DNA from: PFJX01 sp964466195
GTDB lineage: Bacteria; Pseudomonadota; Gammaproteobacteria; Burkholderiales; Thiobacillaceae
NCBI GenBank assembly: GCA_964466195.1
Contig: CAYXMQ010000001.1
Coordinates: forward strand, 1 to 64,000
Length of the DNA: 64,000 bases
Direction: 5' to 3'
Below the pieces are notes generated by a model. That model had not been told where the DNA came from, did no database searches, and saw only the letters and a program-made list of their open reading frames with translations. Numbering within the stretch: the stretch's first letter is position 1; each line of letters begins with the position of its first letter. Shown here one piece after another: positions 24,808 to 34,221 of the stretch. A program made the translations under genes and the position numbers.

Positions 24808-25561
24808 TCTATCGCGAATGTCACCTGCCGAGAGACTGCTTTGGAGCTATGGCGTTACCAACCCGAGCCATATTGACCTTGATGGCATCGCTAACGACCA
24901 CAACGCTGAAGTGCGCTATCGCCCGCTTGGGGGATGTGAAGCGCGCCTAGTAGCCTATGGCGATCGCGCGATCATTAGCGTCAGCTCGGTGAGCGTAGAG
25001 GGGCGTCAGCGGTTTTCGTTGGCCCACGAACTCGCCCATTGGATTTGCGACCGCAAGACGGGGTCATTTCTTTGTGCCAAAGAGGATATAGGGCCACAAA
25101 ATGCCGTGGCCAAGTCGGTGGAGGCCTACGCCAATAGCTATGCCAGTCAGCTCATCCTGCCGGACTATCTGGTCGAGCCATGGATTCAGGACAAGCAGGT
25201 CACGCTGGATTCGGCCTCGACGCTCGCCAAGGACTTCAGCGCGAGTCTAACGGCGGCCGCAATTAAATTGGTCAAACGGACAATGACGGCCGCATGCCTG
25301 GCTTGCCATAGCCAAACCAATCTCGTCTGGCACCAGCGTAGCGCGTCGTTCCCATTCGACTTCTACGTTATCCACGAGCTACACCAGGATACAGATGCTT
25401 TTCGAATGGCGTTTGGAGTTACATCAGGCATGGGGCGACCCAAACGTGAGCAAGCAAACCGCTGGATATCAGGCCGCGACGCCTACCGCTTCGAAGTCGT
25501 GTCCCAGTCTGTGAAACTGCCGGACACCACCATTCTGACGCTGCTCTCGCTGGCGAAATGA
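24791..25561 (+). CDS. ImmA/IrrE family metallopeptidase
   Basis: A 256-residue protein with the zinc site HELAH at 79-83 (SLAHELAHWICDR) and the downstream EAYANSYASQLILPDYL, the glutamate-bearing helix typical of ImmA/IrrE peptidases. Known members cleave a repressor to switch on mobile-element or stress genes. The 110 or so residues after this domain are of unknown type. It overlaps the 138-residue gene, which is therefore a good candidate substrate or regulator. The ATG at 24791 was taken; another lies two codons later. Confidence 0.85.
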   Translation: MTMAFDLSRMSPAERLLWSYGVTNPSHIDLDGIANDHNAEVRYRPLGGCEARLVAYGDRAIISVSSVSVEGRQRFSLAHELAHWICDRKTGSFLCAKEDIGPQNAVAKSVEAYANSYASQLILPDYLVEPWIQDKQVTLDSASTLAKDFSASLTAAAIKLVKRTMTAACLACHSQTNLVWHQRSASFPFDFYVIHELHQDTDAFRMAFGVTSGMGRPKREQANRWISGRDAYRFEVVSQSVKLPDTTILTLLSLAK

Positions 25562-25635
25562 GCAAACTCTGCGAAGGTTAAGATAGCCAGAAAATCGCAA
25601 TCCAAGTACCAACGAGAATATTTGGGAGCAACACC

Positions 25636-26538
25636 ATGAAAATCACCGAGCTGACGCGCCGCGACATCATCGATGCCATATTCGTCGAGAAGGTCAACTG
25701 GAGTGGGAGGCTAGAGGAGTCGGAATTTCTCTCGCGACTGTTCGACCTCCAAAAGCTCCCCTCGACCGACAGCAGATTCCCAAATGCGGCGGGCGACATT
25801 TGGCAGCACCGAGTCAACAACTTCGACTGGGACGAAGACTGGGTTTTCTACGACGACCGCTTCAACCTGAAGCACGGCGACGACGAGGTGTTCTTGCGAT
25901 TCCTCTGCGAGACGCTGCATCCAGTCGTCCGGCCTGATGCCACCGAGTCCGAACGGATGTGCCAGATGTTTAACCAGTATCTGCGCAATGATGGCTTCGA
26001 GCTCGTGGAGAAGACCAGGATGTCTGGCCGCCCCGTCTACGTTGGGCGCTTTGTTGGACTTGTCCAGACCCCTGGCCTCGCTGCGGCGCGCGAGACCCTT
26101 GCGGGGACCGATCCTGGCTACGTCGCTCAGCAGATCACCCGCATGGAATCCGCAGTTGGCAACGATCCTGGGCTTGCCATTGGCACCGCCAAGGAGCTCG
26201 TTGAAAGCTGCTGCAAGACCATCCTCACCGAGCGCGCGGTTCAGTTCTCCAAGAACGCCGACATTCCAGAGCTTGTGAAGCTGACGGCCAGAGAGCTCGA
26301 CCTCACGCCGGCAGACATTCCTGAGCAGGCTAAGGCCAGCGACACGATCAAGCGGCTTCTAAGCAACCTCGCCAGCATCACACAAGGCGTCGCCGAACTT
26401 CGCAACCACTACGGCACCGGGCACGGAAAGGCAGCCGGCGCCAAGGGGTTGCAGCCGCGCCACGCCAGGCTCGCCGTGGGCGCCGCCTCGACGCTGGCCG
26501 TCTTCTTGGCTGAAACCCACAACGAGCGGAGTCTCTAG
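25636..26538 (+). CDS. Abortive infection protein, AbiJ-NTD/Abi_C type
   Basis: A 300-residue protein. The N-terminal 110 residues (RRDIIDAIFVEKVNWSGRLEESEFLSRLF, described here at 25650-25740, then NNFDWDEDWVFYDDRF) fit AbiJ-type N-terminal domains, and the C-terminal part has the Abi_C pattern: AIGTAKELVESCCKTIL, then GVAELRNHYGTGHGKA and ARLAVGAASTLAVFLAETH. Such proteins halt infected cells. A GGGAG box precedes the ATG at a fair distance. It stands alone with short gaps on both sides. Confidence 0.8.
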   Translation: MKITELTRRDIIDAIFVEKVNWSGRLEESEFLSRLFDLQKLPSTDSRFPNAAGDIWQHRVNNFDWDEDWVFYDDRFNLKHGDDEVFLRFLCETLHPVVRPDATESERMCQMFNQYLRNDGFELVEKTRMSGRPVYVGRFVGLVQTPGLAAARETLAGTDPGYVAQQITRMESAVGNDPGLAIGTAKELVESCCKTILTERAVQFSKNADIPELVKLTARELDLTPADIPEQAKASDTIKRLLSNLASITQGVAELRNHYGTGHGKAAGAKGLQPRHARLAVGAASTLAVFLAETHNERSL

Positions 26539-26778
26539 GCCCAAGAGTTTCCGTCGTGGTTGGCACCGATCTACTGCCTTGGGCCGCTACCCGGAAAGGG
26601 ACTGTTGCCACGGCCCACTCCTAGCCGGGGGCTGCCTTGGGGAAATTTTCCAACGTCAGCTTAGGGGCGCCACGTCGAATTCACACAATCGGCCAGTGCT
26701 CCGAAAGCTGCCCGATATAGAAGCTCTCGCAGAATGCATGGTAAATGACTTCAATATTGGCGCCATTGGCCCCTTCCA
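26539..26778. other. Short intergenic region
   Basis: About 240 bases between the abortive infection gene and the 748-residue gene. I see no gene or clear regulatory motif. Confidence 0.4.
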
Positions 26779-29025
26779 ATGCAAATTTCAGACATTACTT
26801 GTGATGAACCGATGAACTCGTACTACGAAACGCTATTTCTGGATGCAAGCCAAAGCGGCCTGTCTGAATTGATAGCCGCAGACCTCGCTGCCACGGCTTT
26901 CCTTGATGGCAAGCCCCAGAGGCGTGGGAAAAACAAGATGACTGCGACAGAACGTCATACGGCGTTCTGGTCTGCTAGCTTCCTTCATGCGCTTCCGAAA
27001 GAAGCATGGATGCAGGAGTCACTCGTTCTGGCACTCGCACGTTACCTGGGCCAAGACCGATTCGCCTGCCCTTCCATTGTGGCACACGCCGCAGCCTTGG
27101 CGCCGGAAGCGGTTCAGCGAGCAGCTCGCTATGCTGGATTGGTCCTGCGGCAGGATTCACCGCGATGGCGTGAAGTCGAAGCGCTGGCCAGTGTGCAGCC
27201 CTCAGTCTTCGGTGAGTTCGTTCAGATATTCGGCATCTTCAGGCAAGCGCATCAGGTGTGCAATTCGGAGGTTATGAACTTACGTCTGCGCTTGGCAGAC
27301 CTTGCAGCACTGGATTTGCTGGCTTATGCAAGCCTGTATGCCTTCGAGCACCTGATCCCGAACCAGTTGGAGGGACGACAGACGCAAGAAGAGCCCGACA
27401 TTCAGGAGACCTTGGATGCCATTGAAGACATTCTGGCTTGGAAGCTGGCTACCTGCGACCCGACCAGCCTGCGGTTGAGTGATCACGCCATCGGCGCTGC
27501 GCTGGGCACCCACCTCTCACCATTTCTGTTTCCCTCTCAGGACGGGCCGCCTCCTAGGCATGATCTGTATGGCGCCTTCTCGGCGCTGGTCGACGCTCAG
27601 GTCGAATTGAACGGTTTCATCGTCCGTTCAGCCGAGGCGTTCAGCTACGACGACAGTATCCGTTTCGTCAGACAGGGCGAGCGGTTAGAGATCGTCATCA
27701 CGGACGCTGAGGCCAGGGCGGTCTGGCTTCGGGACGGAGGGAAACTCGCGCGCCTGCACCAATACTGGCTGTACCGTGGCATGGAGGCGCTGTTGGCGTC
27801 GCCCGAGACGCTGGCCTTGGTCAGCCCAGCGCACCTTGATACCAACCTGCAAGCCTTCGCCAAGGCCATGGCTACCTGGCTGCAACTGCAGGAAGTCTAT
27901 GGTGTGGCCAAGCACATCCAGACCGAGGCGGGGTCGCAGGTCGACGTCTATCGGGCCTTGCTGGCAAGCGAACTGATGACAGCTTTCTTCATCGAAGACT
28001 TCCTGCAGCCTTACCAACGTCACCTGCGACAGTTCGGTCACCCGTGGCGGGCCCTCGGGTGCTTGGCATTTGGCGGTCTGTCGCAGGCCGAAATGCAGAT
28101 CAGACTCCCGATCACTTGGTCGGACCATGCAACCAAGATCGCTCGAATCACGCCGTGGACAGCGGGTCCAGAATATCCGCAGGGCCACGCAAAGGCCGCA
28201 GAAGCCATCCTGGATTTCTGGACCAGCGACTGGATCAACCTGGCCGACCAACTGCGTCGGAGCAATGAAGGCTTGCGGCCCCGGTTGCAGGAACGGCCGA
28301 TGCTGAAGATGGGACGCCATCTGTTTCAGTTGCCCTGGATGATGGCCATACAGAACAATGCCACGGCTGCGATAAACAACCTGCGCCGACTGGGTGCACG
28401 CAGGGGAGATTCGCGAGACGAAACCAGGCGCATAGAACAACGGCTGGGTGAGTTGTTCCGCCAACGAGGCTTCCAAGTGCTCGTGAGTCATACCCTGGTC
28501 GTTCTGTCGGAAGAAGAACCCCGCTCAGAGGAGATCGATCTGATCTGCGCACGCGATGGACGACTGCTCGTGCTGGAACTGAAATCCACCTATCTGCGAC
28601 GAACCGTGAAGGATGCCTGGATTCACCGTACGTCAACACTTCGCAAGGCTGGGTGGCAGTTGCACCGGAAAGTGGAGGCAGTTTGTCGTGCCCTGGAGGA
28701 CAGCGAGTCAATGCGGCAAGTGCTGAAGTTTGAGAAAGGGTACGTTCCGGAAATCACCGGCTGGATCGTCGACACATCCATCGAATGCGACCACCAGTGC
28801 TTTCACGGCTTTCTCAAAGTATCTCTGGAAGAAATTCAGATTGCGTTGCGTGATGACCGACACTGGCTGAACGACCCGGATGGCCTTTTTCAAGCCGAAA
28901 AAATGCGCGGCCAGCCCTCTGCTCAAGATCCAGAAAACGAAACGCATATATCTCTTTATCCAGACGGATTTTCTGCTGTGCATTTTATAAAGGTCATTGA
29001 GCAGTCTTCTGCTTGGGCACCTTAA
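26779..29025 (+). CDS. Large protein with C-terminal PD-(D/E)XK nuclease-like domain
   Basis: 748 residues (or 737 from the ATG at 26812). The first 530 residues are helical and match nothing I know. Near residue 560 begins a domain with RIEQRLGELFRQRGFQVLV, then SEEIDLICARDGRLLVLELKS: glutamate, a hydrophobic strand with the aspartate, and ExK, the core of a PD-(D/E)XK nuclease. KAGWQLHRKVEAV follows as the next helix. This suggests a DNA-cutting enzyme guided by a large helical module. It is isolated as a single gene among defence genes, so a stand-alone defence role is plausible but unproven. Confidence 0.7.
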   Translation: MQISDITCDEPMNSYYETLFLDASQSGLSELIAADLAATAFLDGKPQRRGKNKMTATERHTAFWSASFLHALPKEAWMQESLVLALARYLGQDRFACPSIVAHAAALAPEAVQRAARYAGLVLRQDSPRWREVEALASVQPSVFGEFVQIFGIFRQAHQVCNSEVMNLRLRLADLAALDLLAYASLYAFEHLIPNQLEGRQTQEEPDIQETLDAIEDILAWKLATCDPTSLRLSDHAIGAALGTHLSPFLFPSQDGPPPRHDLYGAFSALVDAQVELNGFIVRSAEAFSYDDSIRFVRQGERLEIVITDAEARAVWLRDGGKLARLHQYWLYRGMEALLASPETLALVSPAHLDTNLQAFAKAMATWLQLQEVYGVAKHIQTEAGSQVDVYRALLASELMTAFFIEDFLQPYQRHLRQFGHPWRALGCLAFGGLSQAEMQIRLPITWSDHATKIARITPWTAGPEYPQGHAKAAEAILDFWTSDWINLADQLRRSNEGLRPRLQERPMLKMGRHLFQLPWMMAIQNNATAAINNLRRLGARRGDSRDETRRIEQRLGELFRQRGFQVLVSHTLVVLSEEEPRSEEIDLICARDGRLLVLELKSTYLRRTVKDAWIHRTSTLRKAGWQLHRKVEAVCRALEDSESMRQVLKFEKGYVPEITGWIVDTSIECDHQCFHGFLKVSLEEIQIALRDDRHWLNDPDGLFQAEKMRGQPSAQDPENETHISLYPDGFSAVHFIKVIEQSSAWAP

Positions 29026-29325
29026 ACAGGAAGACTGTCCAGTAGACTTCGAGACCAGCCAGATCGCCAATTCCCGCTGATCGGCCTTACCTGCCTTTCA
29101 CCTTCACCTGATTGCAGCCGTTCGGGAATGACCGCTCTGTATGGCATCGTCTGAGTGCTCCCGTCCCACTTCGGCCGGTCGATCTCCCTGGGACAACGAC
29201 CGGTGTGCAGCAGATCCAGTCAATTGGACTCGACTTCATAGTCAAAACCTCATCCACGTACCGACCATCGCGACCAATAGGCACTGATGATGACCACGTA
29301 TGGGCCAAAAGCATCCAGAGCCGGC
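29026..29325. other. Intergenic region with repeat word
   Basis: About 300 bases between the nuclease-like gene and the convergent KTSC gene. It contains GCAGCCGTTC and GAATGACCGCTCTG (29114-29139), a member of the degenerate intergenic repeat. No gene is supported. Confidence 0.5.
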
Positions 29326-29535
29326 TCAGAGCTTCATGAACGAGTAGCGATTCTTTATGTTCGCGTGAAGATACTTACCTTTGGAATCTGCGTTAATGAA
29401 CCCCTCGTATTCGCCGGACGGAACGCCCGAGTACGAATAGACCGCTCCATTGGTGAACTCGACTTCAAGTACTTGGTTGTCTGCGTCGTAGCCAATTGCA
29501 GAGATGTTGCTTGAGCTGACAGGTGTCCGTTCCAT
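29326..29535 (-). CDS. KTSC domain protein
   Basis: A 69-residue protein with the KTSC pattern: VSSSNISAIGYDADNQVLEV, then AVYSYSGVPSGEYEGFINA and SKGKYLHANIKNRY. The domain is thought to bind nucleic acid but its role is not settled; it occurs in phage and mobile DNA and beside nucleases. The start has AGGAAGG upstream. It ends the minus-strand run after HerA, 26 bases downstream of the HerA-like gene, and may be co-transcribed with it. Confidence 0.85.
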   Translation of the reverse strand: MERTPVSSSNISAIGYDADNQVLEVEFTNGAVYSYSGVPSGEYEGFINADSKGKYLHANIKNRYSFMKL

Positions 29536-29561
29536 GGTGTATCGCCTTCCTGGTTGAAATG

Positions 29562-31457
29562 CTATGTTTTCGGTTCTACCGTCACCACTGGGTTGCTCAC
29601 AGTGGGGTCTTGCTTACGCCAAGACTCGACCAAAGGTTTGTAGTTTTCATTCAATACCGGCTCGGTCCAACCGCCGCTTCTCACACGCTTGCCGTCCGCA
29701 TCCTTTGGTACCACTACGACGGGATCTTCACTATCCGGTCGACACCCCTCTGGAGGTCGGTCGATGATTGCGCGGAGAGGCATATTGACTGCTTCGCCAA
29801 CAATCAGTGCTTCCCCCGTGCGGAGAACTGGAAGCATCGAAAACAGACCTTTTAGGTTGTCCGACGCACACGAAGTAACCTGAGCACGGTCGGAATCATT
29901 CGTGAGGCGAAGTGCAATGACGGTACCGCACTGCGACAGGATCGTCGAATCCACTTCCGACGGGCGCTGACTCACCAGCATCAAGCCAACCCCGTATTTC
30001 CGCCCCTCCTTCGCTATACGCCGAGCTGCAGTGGCCGCACGACTCTTCGATTGGGCACTGAGGTATACGTGCGCCTCTTCCAAAACAACGAGTAATGGTC
30101 TTTCACGTCCACCCTCCTGCTGTAGGCGACCCCAGAACACTGCGTCATAGAGAATTCGCAAAACGGCTCCGACCATGTCGTCCACAATGGCAGTGGGAAC
30201 GCCCGACAGGTCGAAAACGGAAATAGGAGAATCAGCTCCGATCCAAGACGAAAGCAGTGCATCGAGATCCGCCTGGGTCACTCCATCCTTCGACGCAGCC
30301 CATTCGCCGGGATTGAAAAGAAACTGCATGCGCGGGTCGCGGAGCTTGCCTTCCAACACGTCAAGATGTGTTCTCTGTTGGTCGCTGTAGACGCCCTTGT
30401 AGACATTGGCAGCAGTCACCGGCTGGAATCGGGGACGAACAAGCGTGTCTGCATCGCCAGCGGCTTTCTTTAATGGAACACCATCTTCGATATAGGCTCG
30501 CGTAGCCTCGGTTTGATTTTGGTTGCTGCTAACCGTGTGGGTTGCGCAGTGCAACGAATAGAGGTCATGCCACAGCTGATACACGGAGAACGGTAGCGGC
30601 GTATCGACTGTCACGGCAAGTTCTGACATGCCGTGCGGGGTTCCGCCAGGCTTCGACGCCCGCTTGGCAGATAGCAGCCGCTCCTGAAGCAGAGTCAACG
30701 GCGCTCCGGATACAGGCCCCATTGCAATGGAAATAAACTCTTCCGCCGTCAGCGCCCAAAAAGGGACACGTAGTTCCCGTTCTCCTGCTCGTGCGTTTGC
30801 TCCAACACGAAACACTCTGGCCTGATTGCCGAACGCCTTTGCATATTCACCATGCAAGTCAAACAACACGACTCGCGCAGCCTTGAATTGCTCGGGATCA
30901 GAAACAGTTCCTAGAATGTTGGCGACTGCGTTTGACTTCCCCGATCCCGTGCTGCCGACGACCGCCGAATGTCGACTTACCAGACGGTTCATATCCAGAT
31001 AGGCTCGGATTGATTCAGCGCTCGCGACGCGCCCCACGGCAACGTAGCCATCGTCATCCCCAGGCGCATAGACCGTCTTTAGGTTGGATTCGGTGACGAC
31101 GTGGACGGAATCTCCAATTGAGGGGTACTGCGCAATGCCTCGCTCGAATTTGGTGCCGCGCCGGCCCTGCCCGACGAGTTCGACTCTCAACCATCGATTG
31201 CCGAATTGCGGCGCAAGCTCCGGGAGACCCGGCGCAGCGCCTGCTCCAACCTGCGAGATCACGCCATATAGATCGACGTATCCAGACGGTATTCGCACAA
31301 AGCCTCCGACTTGTCCCACGCGGTAGGCCTCGCCATTCACGAAAAGGAGTCCACCGGGCGTGCTGTCTGACAGCTTCACGCTGACACTCGAACCGTTCAC
31401 ATCCTCGACCGTGCCAAGTCGGGACGGATCCGGATTAGACGGCTGGTTGCGTGTCAT
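29562..31457 (-). CDS. herA: HerA-like ATPase of a SIR2-HerA system
   Basis: From the ATG at 31457 (GGGGGCGG upstream) the protein is 631 residues. An N-terminal beta-barrel-like region (RLGTVEDVNGSSVSVKL) precedes the ATPase core with Walker A SAVVGSTGSGKSNAV, then RVVLFDLHGEYA, LVVLEEAHVYL and GLMLVSQRPSEVDSTILSQC, all classic HerA/DUF87 features. HerA forms hexamers that move DNA. It overlaps the SIR2-like gene by 23 bases; SIR2-HerA pairs are known anti-phage NAD-depleting complexes. The frame is open up to 31625, but that extension lies inside the SIR2 gene. Confidence 0.92.
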   Translation of the reverse strand: MTRNQPSNPDPSRLGTVEDVNGSSVSVKLSDSTPGGLLFVNGEAYRVGQVGGFVRIPSGYVDLYGVISQVGAGAAPGLPELAPQFGNRWLRVELVGQGRRGTKFERGIAQYPSIGDSVHVVTESNLKTVYAPGDDDGYVAVGRVASAESIRAYLDMNRLVSRHSAVVGSTGSGKSNAVANILGTVSDPEQFKAARVVLFDLHGEYAKAFGNQARVFRVGANARAGERELRVPFWALTAEEFISIAMGPVSGAPLTLLQERLLSAKRASKPGGTPHGMSELAVTVDTPLPFSVYQLWHDLYSLHCATHTVSSNQNQTEATRAYIEDGVPLKKAAGDADTLVRPRFQPVTAANVYKGVYSDQQRTHLDVLEGKLRDPRMQFLFNPGEWAASKDGVTQADLDALLSSWIGADSPISVFDLSGVPTAIVDDMVGAVLRILYDAVFWGRLQQEGGRERPLLVVLEEAHVYLSAQSKSRAATAARRIAKEGRKYGVGLMLVSQRPSEVDSTILSQCGTVIALRLTNDSDRAQVTSCASDNLKGLFSMLPVLRTGEALIVGEAVNMPLRAIIDRPPEGCRPDSEDPVVVVPKDADGKRVRSGGWTEPVLNENYKPLVESWRKQDPTVSNPVVTVEPKT

Positions 31458-32766
31458 GACCGCCCCCACCGCAAAGTTGTTCAAGGAAGAGACCGAAGTA
31501 GTGAAAATCGCCAAGACGACTGCGCGGGTGCAATATCTTTGGATCCCCTCCTGCCAATGTCTCTTCCAGTAGCCAAGGCGCATGTTCAGTGCCGCCCGAC
31601 GTTCCGGTTCGATAGCCACCAACACGTGTTCCGACTACAGCCCCATCCCAAGCAAGAACCGTCAGATTGCTCTGTTTCTCTGCGTATTCAACAACCCTAG
31701 GATGTTTGTCCAGCCCTGAATACATCAATGCAAAGCATTGAGCGTTGCGATTGCCCCGAAGCCCATCTAGCAGAACTTCATTGAGATGATCGTCCAGAAA
31801 GGAATAGCCGCACACGACAAGCCTCGGTGCGTCTTTCCCGTGGAAGAAGGCGCGGAGTCGATCCAGCATGGCAAGGTACGGCATCCGCCGGCTCTGGTCA
31901 TACTTGAGATGCGAAGGAAAGATCATCACTTTGCCGGCAGCCGCCTCACGAGTAACACGGACAACCCGAGTGACCTTTTTTCCGTTCACTGTTTCTTCGT
32001 TTTTTTCCCAATTGATGGAACCGTGGAGCTTCCACAGCCGCGTCCATCGTGCTGGGATCATGTCATGTTCGATCGAGGCTAGGTCAAACCACGGCTCACG
32101 CGAGCCTACGAAGCCGTCGAAATGCGGAAGCGGATGCTGCTCAAGAGCCTGTTCAAAGAGCAAGTCATAGTTGGGTGTGAATATCTCTGCGGGAGAGTCT
32201 CTGTGCACACCGCCAATCCATGACGCAAAACGGTTGTATGAGTTGCGGTACCCCGGAAGTGGTTTCCGCATTTCCGCTGAGATGAGAGCGCACACCTTGT
32301 CATCGAGTTCACCCAAATCCTTCTTGCTCATCCCAAGGATTTCGGCACTGCCCCGGCGATTGGCAAGTGTCCGTAGTTCAGTCAACACGTCCTCGACGGT
32401 TGGATCTTGGCCGTCCGGCGGCTTGCATTCAGCGCAGAGTGCATCCCAGTTAGCTTTTAACTTCGAGGTGGCACCGAGCGCGGTGTCTGCTGCATTGAGT
32501 CCGTCTGCGACTCGCTTGGTCAACTCGACAATTGCCGGAATGAGAACGACGCTTTTGCTACCTGCCGCGTCGTATATTCCAAGTGGGCACCCCGCACCAA
32601 GGAAGCAGCCAATGCGCTGTTTGTCGTCTTGGAGTACCTGCCGTAGGCTCCTTGCCTGTTGGGCGGCATCATGAATCGCAGGCAGCAATTTGGGGGGCGT
32701 TATCGCCGGGATAGCCGCAGCAGCTACTCCGGCGTTTGAATCTACGCTTGCTTTAGGGATTGTCAC
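31435..32766 (-). CDS. SIR2-like protein of a SIR2-HerA system
   Basis: A 443-residue protein with the SIR2 motif set: RIGCFLGAGCPLG (NAD-binding glycines), AEIFTPNYDLLFEQAL, RLWKLHGSINWEK and LVVCGYSFLDDHLNEVL. In SIR2-HerA systems this subunit hydrolyses NAD when the complex is triggered by phage. It starts with GTG, preceded by AAGGAGG at nine bases. The DUF2130 gene stops 45 bases upstream and the HerA gene overlaps its 3' end, making a tight minus-strand operon. The long N-terminal stretch before the glycine motif, about 50 residues, is of unknown role. Confidence 0.92.
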   Translation of the reverse strand: MTIPKASVDSNAGVAAAAIPAITPPKLLPAIHDAAQQARSLRQVLQDDKQRIGCFLGAGCPLGIYDAAGSKSVVLIPAIVELTKRVADGLNAADTALGATSKLKANWDALCAECKPPDGQDPTVEDVLTELRTLANRRGSAEILGMSKKDLGELDDKVCALISAEMRKPLPGYRNSYNRFASWIGGVHRDSPAEIFTPNYDLLFEQALEQHPLPHFDGFVGSREPWFDLASIEHDMIPARWTRLWKLHGSINWEKNEETVNGKKVTRVVRVTREAAAGKVMIFPSHLKYDQSRRMPYLAMLDRLRAFFHGKDAPRLVVCGYSFLDDHLNEVLLDGLRGNRNAQCFALMYSGLDKHPRVVEYAEKQSNLTVLAWDGAVVGTRVGGYRTGTSGGTEHAPWLLEETLAGGDPKILHPRSRLGDFHYFGLFLEQLCGGGGHDTQPAV

Positions 32767-32811
32767 AGGGAATCGCCTCCTTGATTGTCTGCATCTGGCC
32801 CGTATCCTGAC

Positions 32812-34221
32812 CTATTCGGCATCGGAAGGATTTTGATTCTTGAGTTCGGCAAACTTGGCAGCCATCGTCGGGTTGCCCCGAGTTAGCTTTTTGATTGTAA
32901 CGTCCTGCGCTTTGTCGTTTGCAAGACGAAGGTTTCGATCGGTGCCGAGTAGGGCCTCCTTCGTCTTCTGCAGGTGGTCGATCGACTTGTCGATCTCATC
33001 AATCGCCGTTTGGAAGCGCCTGGAGGCGAGGTCGTAGTTCTTCGCGAATGAGGTCTTGAACGTCTCGAGCTCGGTTTCGAAGTTCGTGATGTCAATGTTC
33101 TGCGCCTTAACGAGCGCCAGCTCCGATTTGTACTTGAGCGAGTTCATCGCTGCATTCCGCAGCAGCGTGATGATTGGAAGAAAGAACTGCGGTCGGACGA
33201 TGTACATCTTCGGGTAGCGGTGGAACACGTCGACGATCCCGGTGTTGTAGAGCTCACTGTCGGGCTCGATCAGGGAGACCAGCACCGCATACTCGCACCC
33301 CTTCTCGATGCGATCCTTGTCGAGCTCCTTCAGGAAGTCCTCGTTCTTGTTCTTCGTCGCGGTGCGATCGCTCTCGTTCTTCATTTCGAACATGATCGAG
33401 ACGATCTCAGTGCCAGCCTCATCCAAGTCGCGAAAGATGTAGTCGCCCTTGCTGCCAGTCCGCGCGTCGTTGTCCTTCTCGAAATATGCCCTCGGGAACG
33501 CCGTCGCTCGAATGCGGTTGAACTCGGTCTCGCAGTGCTGTTCGAGGGTTTCGCCAACCATCTTGGTCGACAGGCGAGCCTTCATGTCCCGGAGGCGCTC
33601 GATCGCGTCATCGCGATCCTTGATCTGCGTCTCGTACTTGTCCTTGAGCGACTTCTCGGCGAGCTGCTTTTCAAGCTCAGCTCGACCGAGGCCGCTCTTC
33701 AGTTCGTCGCGCTCCTTCTCGACCGCACTGACTGCCTCGGTGATCGCGAGTTTCTGTGCAACCTCAATCGCGTCGAGCTTGGCCTTCAGGCTCTGGAGCT
33801 CCGCGTCTTTCGTAGCGACAGTCCTCTGCAGTTCGTTCTCGAGCTTCGCTTCGGCTAGCTTGGAAGCGGCTTGCTTGTCATGCTTCGCCTGCTCAAGTTC
33901 GTTCGCGAGCGCGTCACGCTCTTTTTCCACGGCGCTTAGGGCCTCGTTCACGGCGAGCTTCCGCGCGACCTCACCAGCGTCGAGCCTTGCCTTCAGTTCC
34001 TGGATCTCGGAGTCCTTGGCTACTGCAGCCTTCTGCAACTCGCTGGCGACCTTGGTCGTGGCAAGCTCAACGGCATTCCGCTTGTCCTGCTCGGCCAACT
34101 CAAGTCGCTCGTGCAATTGCTGCGCGAACTCGCTATCGCGAACCTGCTTCAGGATGTCTGCGTACCCGGCCTCGTCGATCTTGAACGCTTTCCCGCAGTG
34201 TGGGCAGATGATTTCGTGCAT
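32812..34221 (-). CDS. DUF2130 protein with zinc ribbon, coiled coil and nuclease-like core
   Basis: From the ATG at 34221 (GGGAGGA upstream) 469 residues: an N-terminal zinc-binding start (HEIICPHCGKAFKID), then a long coiled coil from about 30 to 240 with near-repeats (NEALSAVEKERDAL and TEAVSAVEKERDEL), then the DUF2130 domain with GDYIFRDLD and IVSIMFEMKNES, reminiscent of the acidic and ExK strands of PD-(D/E)XK folds. Members are usually annotated only by DUF number. It directly precedes the SIR2 gene, so it may be a third part of the SIR2-HerA system or a separate gene that shares its promoter. Confidence 0.85.
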   Translation of the reverse strand: MHEIICPHCGKAFKIDEAGYADILKQVRDSEFAQQLHERLELAEQDKRNAVELATTKVASELQKAAVAKDSEIQELKARLDAGEVARKLAVNEALSAVEKERDALANELEQAKHDKQAASKLAEAKLENELQRTVATKDAELQSLKAKLDAIEVAQKLAITEAVSAVEKERDELKSGLGRAELEKQLAEKSLKDKYETQIKDRDDAIERLRDMKARLSTKMVGETLEQHCETEFNRIRATAFPRAYFEKDNDARTGSKGDYIFRDLDEAGTEIVSIMFEMKNESDRTATKNKNEDFLKELDKDRIEKGCEYAVLVSLIEPDSELYNTGIVDVFHRYPKMYIVRPQFFLPIITLLRNAAMNSLKYKSELALVKAQNIDITNFETELETFKTSFAKNYDLASRRFQTAIDEIDKSIDHLQKTKEALLGTDRNLRLANDKAQDVTIKKLTRGNPTMAAKFAELKNQNPSDAE

